A stretch of DNA of 5,083 nt. Source: Chloroflexota bacterium (GTDB lineage: Bacteria; Chloroflexota; Dehalococcoidia; JACPPY01). The stretch's first letter is position 1, and each line of letters starts with the position of its first letter. A program made the position numbers and the translations under genes. Positions 1 through 5,083 of this stretch are shown piece by piece. The stretch spans positions 1-5,083 of the forward strand of contig JACPRR010000020.1 of assembly GCA_016189825.1 (NCBI GenBank), in the 5' to 3' direction. Under the pieces are notes generated by a model, which did not search any database, was not told the DNA's origin, and saw only the letters and a list, made by a program, of their open reading frames with translations.

Positions 1-1125
1 AGGATGACAGCGCACGAGCGGAGCTACTTTGCCCACGTCGATCCCGTGACCGACGTGGTAGAGGCCGGGCGCTCAGGCAGGAGCCACCGGGCGGTTCCCC
101 TGAACACGAAGAAGGAGCTGCTGGATCGGTACAACGGGATACTGCTTGGCACGCCGGGGGTGATGACTTCCATCATCACCTACGGGGACATTGCGCGCAC
201 CTCGGTGCTGGCGAACTCGCAAGGGACCTGTATAGAACAGTCCCGAGAGGACGTGATCTTGCGGTTCGTGGCAGTTGCCAGGGACGGGGCCGAGGTGCAG
301 CAGGCGGGCTTGAGCCTGGGCAGCCGCGACGATTTCGCGCCGATGGAGCATCTCGACAGCCAGGTCCGCGAGATGGCGGAACGGGCGGTACAGTTGCTCA
401 AGGCCCCGCCGGCCAAAGGGGGGGAGTATACGGTCGTGCTTGATCCGGTGCTCGCCGGGGTTTTCGCGCACGAGGCATTTGGACATCTCTCCGAGTCTGA
501 CTTCATCTATGAAGACAGGCGGATGCAGGAGATCATGGTGTTGGGGCGCACCTTCGGCGGAAAGCACCTGAACATCATCGATGACCCGACAATGCCCAGC
601 CTCCGCGGCACGTACAAGTACGATGACGAGGGTACGCCGGCGCGCAAGAGCTACCTCATCCGTGAGGGCGTGCTCGTCGGCAGGCTCCATTCCAGGGAAA
701 CTGCGGCCAAGCTTGGCGAGCAGCCTACGGGGAACGCCCGCGCCATCAACTACCGCTTCTCGCCTATCGTCCGCATGAGCAACACCTATATCGAGCCGGG
801 CGCCGCTTCAGTGGAAGAGATCATGAGCGAGGTAAAAGAGGGGGTGTACGCCCGGAACTGGTATGGCGGCACCACCAGCATGGAGATGTTCACCTTCTCC
901 AGCGGGGATGCGCACATGATCCGCAACGGCAAGATCGCGGAACCGCTCCGTCCGGTGGTGCTGACCGGGAACCTGTTCAGTACCCTGGGGCAGATCGATG
1001 CTGTTGGCAAAGACCTGGAGATGAACCAGGGCGGAGGCTGCGGGAAGAGCGGACAGGCGCCACTGCCCGTGTCCAACGGCGGGCCGCATATCAGGATACG
1101 CCGTTGCCTTGTGGGAGGGAAGTAG
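1..1125 (+). CDS. tldD: TldD-family zinc metallopeptidase, catalytic subunit (5' end cut by window)
   Basis: TldD is the catalytic half of the cytoplasmic TldD/TldE metalloprotease, which degrades unfolded peptides and, in some bacteria, matures ribosomally made peptides or removes antitoxins. The zinc motif HEAFGH lies at residues 156-161 counted from the ATG at 4 (bases 469-486), followed by the typical LSESD. A glycine-rich GGGCGKSGQ near the C-terminus contains Cys346 (bases 1039-1041), matching the third zinc ligand of E. coli TldD. The frame stays open to base 1. Only about 373 codons are present against about 480 in E. coli TldD, and the missing part is the N-terminal domain. The ATG at 4 is therefore probably an internal methionine, and I annotate the gene as partial from base 1. 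It ends with TAG one base before the tldE start, so the two are almost certainly co-translated. The family call is secure. The substrate is unknown. Confidence 0.95.
   Translation, partial: RMTAHERSYFAHVDPVTDVVEAGRSGRSHRAVPLNTKKELLDRYNGILLGTPGVMTSIITYGDIARTSVLANSQGTCIEQSREDVILRFVAVARDGAEVQQAGLSLGSRDDFAPMEHLDSQVREMAERAVQLLKAPPAKGGEYTVVLDPVLAGVFAHEAFGHLSESDFIYEDRRMQEIMVLGRTFGGKHLNIIDDPTMPSLRGTYKYDDEGTPARKSYLIREGVLVGRLHSRETAAKLGEQPTGNARAINYRFSPIVRMSNTYIEPGAASVEEIMSEVKEGVYARNWYGGTTSMEMFTFSSGDAHMIRNGKIAEPLRPVVLTGNLFSTLGQIDAVGKDLEMNQGGGCGKSGQAPLPVSNGGPHIRIRRCLVGGK
1113..1120 (+). promoter_or_regulatory. Ribosome binding site that sets the tldE start at GTG 1127
   Basis: GGGAGGGA sits six bases before the GTG at 1127, inside the last codons of tldD (which encode Gly-Gly-Lys-stop). 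It supports GTG 1127 over the in-frame TTG at 1109, which has no comparable Shine-Dalgarno sequence at a usable distance. Confidence 0.7.
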
Positions 1126-1126
1126 C

Positions 1127-2461
1127 GTGGTCGAGAACGGCGCCTTTTCCTCGTTCCTTGGCGACGTCCTGTCGGAGGCCCGCCGGGTGGCGGACCATGC
1201 CGAGGTTTTCGGCGCCCTATCACAGGAGACGCCGGTGCGCTTCGAGGCCAACAGGCTCAAGGAGATACAGGGGCGAAGCACCCGGACTGTCGCCCTGCGG
1301 TTGGTCAAGGGCGGCCGGCTGGGACTTTCCATGTCCTCAGGCGTTACCGATCCCCGGGCCGTGGTGAAGATGGCGTTGGAGACAGCTCCCTTCGGCGCCG
1401 AGGCCAAGTTCGAGTTCCCTGGACGGCTGGGTTATCCCGATGTCCCTGTCTACGATCCGGAGGTCGAGAAGGTCGCAACCGAAGAGATGGTCCAAATGGG
1501 GCAGCAGTTGATCGACAGGGTACGCCGCCACACCCCGGAGCTGTTGTGCGAGGGCGGAGTCAGCAAGTCCTTCAGCGAGCTGTTCCTGGCCAATTCCAAC
1601 GGCGCCTCGGCCCACTACAGGAGGAGCCTGTTCTCGGCGGGGGTTGAGGGCACGTTGGTCAGAGGCGAAGACATGCTGTTTGTCGGCGATGCGGATGTCT
1701 CGTGTCATCCGCTGAAAGACACCAGGTCGGTGGAGGAGGTAACCCTGTGGCAGCTCGAGATGGCGCGCGCCGGGGCGAAGGTGGCTACGAAGACCATGCC
1801 CGTTGTGCTGACATCGCGTGCTGTGGTCGGAACACTGGCCATGCCGCTCATGGTCGGATTCAATGGACGGACGGTGCTGGAAGGCGCCTCACCGCTGAAG
1901 GGAAAGCTGGGTGAGAAACTGCTTGACGAAAAGCTGAGCTTGCGGGACGACCCCGTCACCTCGTTCCTCCCGGAGAGCCGCCCGTGCGACGATGAGGGTG
2001 TGCCCAGCCGGCGCACAACGCTGGTGCAGAGCGGCACAATAACCTCTTTTCTCTATGATCTGCAGACTGCGGGGCTCGCCGGCGCGCAGAGCACAGGCAG
2101 CGCGAGCAGGTCGCGCGGCGCGATGCCCTCTCCGGGCCCGAGTTGTCTCGTCTTCGAGGAGGGCACTCTCTCTATTGAACAGATGGTTTCCGAGATCAAG
2201 GAAGGCATAGTCGTCGAGCACCTTATGGGCGCTGGGCAGGGCAATGTTCTCGGCGGGGACTTCAGCGGCAACTTGCTCCTCGGTTTCAAGATCGAAAATG
2301 GGGCCATGGTCGGGCGGGCAAAGGATGTCATGGTTTCAGGCAACATCTACCAGGCCCTCAAAGGCATAGTGGCGATGGGTAGCGAATCGAGGCTGGTACA
2401 TGGGACGGTGAAGACCCCTCCCATCTGGCTCGAAGGCCTGGCCGTTGCCGCACGGGGATAG
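1127..2461 (+). CDS. tldE: TldE/PmbA-family protein, partner subunit of the TldD protease
   Basis: This is the second subunit of the TldD/TldE heterodimer. It shares the TldD fold, helps form the substrate chamber and lacks the zinc site. From the GTG at 1127 it is 444 aa, close to E. coli PmbA (450 aa). The N-terminal domain covers roughly residues 15-75, a middle domain roughly 110-215, and the C-terminal domain roughly 222-441. No HExxxH is present where TldD has one; that region reads VVGTLAMPLMVGFNG. Family-typical stretches are LDEKLSLRDDP (267-276), the Gly/Ser-rich AGLAGAQSTGSASRSRG loop (315-331), MSxIKEGIVVEHLMG-like sequence (353-368) and GNVLGGDFSGN (372-382). These are hallmarks of TldE rather than of a second TldD. 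It follows tldD by one base and precedes the PAC2 gene by six. Start choice rests on the Shine-Dalgarno sequence. Family assignment is very secure; the substrate is not evident. Confidence 0.94.
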   Translation: MVENGAFSSFLGDVLSEARRVADHAEVFGALSQETPVRFEANRLKEIQGRSTRTVALRLVKGGRLGLSMSSGVTDPRAVVKMALETAPFGAEAKFEFPGRLGYPDVPVYDPEVEKVATEEMVQMGQQLIDRVRRHTPELLCEGGVSKSFSELFLANSNGASAHYRRSLFSAGVEGTLVRGEDMLFVGDADVSCHPLKDTRSVEEVTLWQLEMARAGAKVATKTMPVVLTSRAVVGTLAMPLMVGFNGRTVLEGASPLKGKLGEKLLDEKLSLRDDPVTSFLPESRPCDDEGVPSRRTTLVQSGTITSFLYDLQTAGLAGAQSTGSASRSRGAMPSPGPSCLVFEEGTLSIEQMVSEIKEGIVVEHLMGAGQGNVLGGDFSGNLLLGFKIENGAMVGRAKDVMVSGNIYQALKGIVAMGSESRLVHGTVKTPPIWLEGLAVAARG

Positions 2462-2467
2462 TGCCGA

Positions 2468-3277
2468 ATGGTCGATGAAGTGGTAAGCCTGTTTCGCGAG
2501 CCTTACCGGGGCAGAAGGCCGGTGATGCTCGCCGCATGGCCGGGTGTGGGGCAGGTGGCGCTCATAGTAGCGCGTTACCTGCAGCAAAAGTTGGGCGCGG
2601 AGCCGATCGGCGAGCTGGAGTCGTTCCACTTCTTTGAGCCCACAGGCGTCGCCGTGAAGGACAACGTCGTCCAGGAACCACAGTTTCCTTCGAATACGCT
2701 GTACTACTGGAAGAACCCGGCTGACGCGCGCAGCGACCTGTTGTTATTCCTGGGAGAAGCGCAGCCGGCATCCCAGGCCTACGAGCTAGCACATTGCATT
2801 GTCGACGTGGCCCAGAAATTCAAGGCGAGGAAGGTAGTCACCTGCGCCGCCGCCCTGGTCCGCATGCACTACACTGAGCCTTCAAAGGTATGGGGCGTCG
2901 CTACGGAGCCGCGGTTGCTCGACGAGTTCAAGGGGCTCGACGTGGTGATGCGCGGGGAACTCCAGATCGCAGGGATGAACGGCGTGTTGCTCGGCGTGGC
3001 CAAAGAACGGAAGGTCGAAGGCTATTGCCTCCTCGGCGAAGTCCCCATGTATGCGACAAGGATACCTAACCCCAAAGCGGCGCTGGCGGTGGCGGGCGTT
3101 TTGAAGAAGGTGCTCAATGTTGATGTCGGGCTTGAAGAGCTGGGTACGCAGGCGAAAGAGGCCGAAGAAGAGATGAAGCACCTGGCCGTTCAGGCGATGG
3201 GTGAGTTCATCGACCATTTCACCAAGCCGATCTGGCCTCCGCCGAGTGAGGAGGGGCCAGAGGAGGACGAGGCTTGA
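2468..3277 (+). CDS. PAC2-family protein (proteasome assembly chaperone-like fold)
   Basis: A 269-aa protein of the PAC2 family, a purine-nucleoside-phosphorylase-like fold shared with eukaryotic and archaeal proteasome assembly chaperones. The bacterial members have no settled function. Visible hallmarks are AAWPGVGQVA near residues 22-31, the hydrophobic strand LLLFLGEAQP (91-100), GMNGVLLGVAKER (169-181) and the CLLGEVPMY...IPNPKAALAV block (187-208), which matches the conserved core. Residues about 222-250 look helical and charged. The tail from about 256 is proline- and acid-rich (PPPSEEGPEEDEA), with no terminal HbYX motif of the type proteasome chaperones use to dock on the alpha ring. 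The ATG at 2468 has only a modest GGGGA (2454-2458) nine bases upstream. The stop codon overlaps the start of the HEAT gene. No proteasome gene is visible here, so a proteasome role is not supported. The cellular role is unknown. Confidence 0.88.
   Translation: MVDEVVSLFREPYRGRRPVMLAAWPGVGQVALIVARYLQQKLGAEPIGELESFHFFEPTGVAVKDNVVQEPQFPSNTLYYWKNPADARSDLLLFLGEAQPASQAYELAHCIVDVAQKFKARKVVTCAAALVRMHYTEPSKVWGVATEPRLLDEFKGLDVVMRGELQIAGMNGVLLGVAKERKVEGYCLLGEVPMYATRIPNPKAALAVAGVLKKVLNVDVGLEELGTQAKEAEEEMKHLAVQAMGEFIDHFTKPIWPPPSEEGPEEDEA
3261..3266 (+). promoter_or_regulatory. Strong ribosome binding site for the HEAT gene, inside the PAC2 gene
   Basis: A perfect AGGAGG lies seven bases before the TTG at 3274. 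It is made by the Glu-Glu codons near the PAC2 C-terminus. It makes the unusual TTG start credible and indicates translational coupling through the TTGA overlap at 3274-3277. Confidence 0.8.
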
Positions 3278-4218
3278 AGGAAAGCATCGAACGCGGCCTC
3301 GCTGAGGCGCGGACCGGCGCGGTGCTCAACGAGGTGTTCGACAGCTCGAAGCCGCTGCGCACGGCTGCGATCACGGAGCTATCCGACCTTGACCGGGCCG
3401 AAATCGCCCTGTTTCGCGAGCGCTGGGCCGCTGTTGCCGCTGAGAGACGGCGCGAGATTATCGGCCGCATGGCAGAGCTCGCCGAGGACAATTTCGATCT
3501 GAGCTTCGAGAAAGTGTTCCTCAATGTTCTCTCCGACCCCGACCCCATGGTGCGGGCCGCGGCCGCCTCGGGGCTGGTTCTCTCGGAGAATGGAGAGGTT
3601 GCAACCCGCCTGGTCCGCATGCTGACCGATGACAGGTCCGGGCCGGTGAGGGTCGCTGCGGCCCTCTCTCTGGGTAAGTTCGTGCTTCAGGCAGAACGGG
3701 GTGAAATACCGGATAGCCGGGTAGACAGGGTCAGGAATGCGCTCCTGGCGATTATCGCCGACCGCGGCCAGAGCGCTGAACTGCGTCGGCGCGCGCTTGA
3801 ATCGATCTCTGCGTGGTCGTCGCCGCAGGTCACTGACCTGATTGCCAGCGCGTATCGCAGCGCCGAGCCGGGGTTCAAGGCAAGCGCGATCTACGCCATG
3901 GGAATGAACTGTGACGCAAGGTGGTTGCCGGCGCTTTTCGCCGAGATGGGGACCCCGAACGTGAAGGTGCGCTACGAGGCCGCCCACGCCGCTGGTGAAA
4001 TCGGGGAACCGTCGGCTGTCTCCCACCTGTTGCCATTGCTCAATGACAGCGATGTCGAGGTGCGCACCGCCGCCGTCTGGGCGCTGGGCCAGATAGGGGG
4101 CAAGGCTGCTCAGGGAGCACTGCGCGGGCTCGCGAGGGACCCTAACGAGAAGGTAAGACAGGCAGTTGAGGAAGCGCTTTCCGAGATCACGTTCCACGAT
4201 GGTTCTATCTCTTTGTAG
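3274..4218 (+). CDS. HEAT-repeat protein with helical N-terminal domain
   Basis: A 314-aa soluble protein made mostly of HEAT-like helical hairpins (the 'PBS lyase HEAT-like' type), which usually serve as protein-binding scaffolds. I count about seven repeats, near residues 80-104, 109-137, 155-181, 186-211, 217-243, 247-275 and 278-305. Diagnostic patches are DPDPMVRAAAASGL, SDVEVRTAAVWALGQIG and DPNEKVRQAVEEAL; the Asp-x-x-x-VR-x-A-A pattern recurs. Residues 1-79 are helical and charged but do not fit the repeat (SDLDRAEIALFRERW, then RRREIIGRMAELAEDNFDLSF). There is no signal peptide, membrane segment or catalytic motif. The phycobilisome-lyase label of related domains should not be read as an enzymatic role. 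The start is TTG 3274, overlapping the PAC2 stop by four bases behind a perfect AGGAGG. The tight coupling suggests a roughly fixed ratio with PAC2 and possibly a physical complex, which is inference. Confidence 0.88.
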   Translation: MKESIERGLAEARTGAVLNEVFDSSKPLRTAAITELSDLDRAEIALFRERWAAVAAERRREIIGRMAELAEDNFDLSFEKVFLNVLSDPDPMVRAAAASGLVLSENGEVATRLVRMLTDDRSGPVRVAAALSLGKFVLQAERGEIPDSRVDRVRNALLAIIADRGQSAELRRRALESISAWSSPQVTDLIASAYRSAEPGFKASAIYAMGMNCDARWLPALFAEMGTPNVKVRYEAAHAAGEIGEPSAVSHLLPLLNDSDVEVRTAAVWALGQIGGKAAQGALRGLARDPNEKVRQAVEEALSEITFHDGSISL

Positions 4219-4233
4219 GGAAGACCGTTAACA

Positions 4234-4240
4234 AGGGGAG
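4234..4240 (+). promoter_or_regulatory. Ribosome binding site for the GNAT gene
   Basis: AGGGGAG ends four bases before the ATG at 4245, in the 26-base gap after the HEAT gene. The spacing is short but usable. A second GGAGG at 4254-4258 precedes an in-frame TTG at 4269, but starting there would remove the MLVGGKSR residues that fit the family's usual N-terminus, so the ATG is preferred. Nothing else is recognisable in the gap. Confidence 0.55.
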
Positions 4241-4244
4241 TTGC

Positions 4245-4799
4245 ATGCTCGTCGGAGGAAAATCGCGATTGAGGCCGAAGCTGGCAAAGGACGCCTGGCA
4301 GGACTATCAGTGGCGGCAGGACCCTGAGCTGGCTGAGATGGATGCTACCATTCCACTTGACGAGTCTTTTGACGAATACCAGCGAGGCTACATCTGGGAG
4401 CTTGAGCACCCTGCCCGGCACCGGCGAAGGTTCGCCATCGAAACACTGGATGGCCGTCACATCGGCAACGTCGCCTACTTCGATATTGATCAGAGGGCGA
4501 AAGAAGCTCAGGTAGGCATAATGGTGGGGGACCGCGACTATTGGGGCAGAGGCTACGGCACCGAGGCGGTCGGGCTCGTCCTGGACTATGTATTCAGCGA
4601 TGGTGGCATGGAATCCATCTATCTGCGGACACTCGACTGGAACTTGCGCGCCCAGGGGTCATTCCGCAAGTGCGGGTTTGTTCCTGCAGGGAAGCTCAGT
4701 GAAGGGCGGCACAATTTCATCATCATGAAGGTGACCCGGGCGGAGTGGAAGGCGATCAGGGAGCGCGAATCCAATTGCGCAGTGAAAGAGGAGGCCTGA
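4245..4799 (+). CDS. GNAT-family N-acetyltransferase, RimJ/RimL-like
   Basis: A 184-aa acetyl-CoA-dependent acetyltransferase, a full-length single GNAT domain. The N-terminus (GGKSRLRPKLAKDAWQDYQW) has the beta-strand-then-'L..D....YRW' pattern of the RimJ/RimL branch. Strand QVGIMVGDRDYWGRGYGTEAV (residues about 89-109) carries the Q/R-x-x-G-x-G/A acetyl-CoA pyrophosphate loop (GRGYGT). NLRAQGSFRKCGF (133-145) is the conserved motif B with the Asn and the KCGF turn. The C-terminus is short and charged (VKEEA), and its codons include the Shine-Dalgarno sequence of the next gene. The substrate cannot be read from the sequence: RimJ/RimL relatives acetylate protein N-termini, amino-sugar nucleotides or small molecules. 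It sits 26 bases after the HEAT gene and 4 bases before the CvpA-family gene, so it is probably part of the same transcript. Confidence 0.9.
   Translation: MLVGGKSRLRPKLAKDAWQDYQWRQDPELAEMDATIPLDESFDEYQRGYIWELEHPARHRRRFAIETLDGRHIGNVAYFDIDQRAKEAQVGIMVGDRDYWGRGYGTEAVGLVLDYVFSDGGMESIYLRTLDWNLRAQGSFRKCGFVPAGKLSEGRHNFIIMKVTRAEWKAIRERESNCAVKEEA
4788..4794 (+). promoter_or_regulatory. Ribosome binding site for the CvpA-family gene
   Basis: GAGGAGG lies nine bases before the TTG at 4804, within the Glu-Glu codons at the end of the GNAT gene. It supports this TTG start, which is too close to the window end for an intact reading frame. Confidence 0.7.
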
Positions 4800-4803
4800 G
4801 CGA

Positions 4804-5083
4804 TTGAACTGGCTCGATATCGTCCTCTTATTCATCTTCGTTATCTCGATCATCGGGGGGGCCAGGAGCGGATTGATCAAGTCCGTCACCAGCCTGGCGG
4901 CCCTCATCCTGGGCGTTGTCCTCGCCGTCAGGTTCTATCCCCAGTTCGGCCTCTGGCTACAGCGTTTCATCGCGAACCAGACGGGCTCGCGCGTCGTCGC
5001 CTTTGTCATTATCCTGGCGGTTGTGCTCGTGGCGGGGGCGATAGCCAGCTATGTGCTTGGCCGCGCGGCCAGGGCGCTCGGGA
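4804..5083 (+). CDS. CvpA-family membrane protein (3' end cut by window)
   Basis: The frame opens at TTG 4804 and stays open to the window edge, giving 93 codons. The start reads MNWLDIVLLFIFVISIIGGA, followed by RSGLIKSVTSLAALILGVVLA in the same helix-loop-helix order. This is the signature of the CvpA family, named after E. coli CvpA, which is needed for colicin V production; relatives occur widely as inner membrane proteins of uncertain role. Three membrane segments are visible at about residues 4-20, 28-45 and 63-85, with Arg/Gly-rich turns (GARSGLIK) and Arg-rich GRAARAL after the third. A fourth segment and any C-terminal domain would lie outside the window. The TTG start is supported by GAGGAGG nine bases upstream and by the family's typical N-terminus beginning at this residue. 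It follows the GNAT stop by four bases. Confidence 0.85.
   Translation, partial: MNWLDIVLLFIFVISIIGGARSGLIKSVTSLAALILGVVLAVRFYPQFGLWLQRFIANQTGSRVVAFVIILAVVLVAGAIASYVLGRAARALG

Noticed and set aside
4..6. ATG at base 4 as the true tldD start
   Set aside because: The frame is open to base 1 and about 100 N-terminal residues typical of TldD are missing, so the gene most likely begins upstream of the window.
73..690. A 205-codon open frame on the - strand, opposite tldD
   Set aside because: Fully antisense to conserved TldD sequence including the zinc motif, and with low-complexity Arg/His-rich composition.
1109..1111. TTG at 1109 as the tldE start
   Set aside because: It lies inside tldD, has no good Shine-Dalgarno sequence before it, and GTG 1127 has GGGAGGGA at six bases.
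3379..4197. A 272-codon open frame on the - strand, opposite the HEAT gene
   Set aside because: It has no recognisable domain, is rich in Arg, Pro and His, and lies fully antisense to a clear HEAT-repeat gene. Long antisense frames are expected in high-GC coding DNA.
3274..4218. Phycobilisome lyase activity for the HEAT protein
   Set aside because: The HEAT-like domain is only named after those lyases. No phycobiliprotein gene or cyanobacterial context is present.
4219..4244. Possible promoter or terminator in the gap before the GNAT gene
   Set aside because: Only 26 bases, with no hairpin followed by a T run and no clear -10/-35 pair. The GTTAAC palindrome is too short to call.
1..5083. 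CRISPR array, tRNA/rRNA gene, insertion sequence or phage signature
   Set aside because: No direct repeats with spacers, no tRNA-like cloverleaf, no terminal inverted repeats and no transposase or integrase motifs were seen. Nearly all bases are accounted for by the six genes.

Overview
The window is a densely packed, single-strand stretch of a high-GC bacterial chromosome (clearly above 60% G+C by eye). It carries six co-directional genes on the + strand and no convincing gene on the - strand. The first gene is cut by the left edge and the last by the right edge. Gaps are very short: 1 nt, 6 nt, a 4-nt overlap, 26 nt and 4 nt. The whole window therefore reads as part of one operon, with no internal promoter or terminator that I can see.

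Layout: (1) 1-1125, TldD-type metallopeptidase lacking its N-terminus, with the HExxxH zinc motif and the C-terminal cysteine region; (2) 1127-2461, its non-catalytic-looking partner TldE/PmbA; (3) 2468-3277, a PAC2-family protein (the fold of proteasome assembly chaperones); (4) 3274-4218, an all-helical HEAT-repeat protein; (5) 4245-4799, a GNAT acetyltransferase of the RimJ/RimL type; (6) 4804 to the window end, the start of a CvpA-family membrane protein. Starts are ATG (PAC2, GNAT), GTG (TldE) and TTG (HEAT, CvpA). Both TTG-started genes have perfect AGGAGG Shine-Dalgarno sequences, which lie inside the last codons of the gene before.

Organism: the combination of a free-standing PAC2 protein of about 270 aa, a HEAT protein with a helical N-terminal domain, TldD/TldE, and a GNAT whose N-terminus runs GGKSRLRPK resembles what I remember from Chloroflexota, perhaps the Dehalococcoidia or a relative. 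This is inference from recalled family resemblance, not a database result.

Function: TldD and TldE form a heterodimeric protease that cleaves unfolded peptides. PAC2 and the HEAT protein are translationally coupled and could act together as a protein-binding or scaffold pair. A link between that pair and the TldD/TldE protease is suggested only by gene order. The GNAT and CvpA genes look like ordinary operon passengers. I found no mobile element, CRISPR array, RNA gene, phage gene or obvious defence system. The most interesting point is the PAC2-HEAT pair next to a protease.
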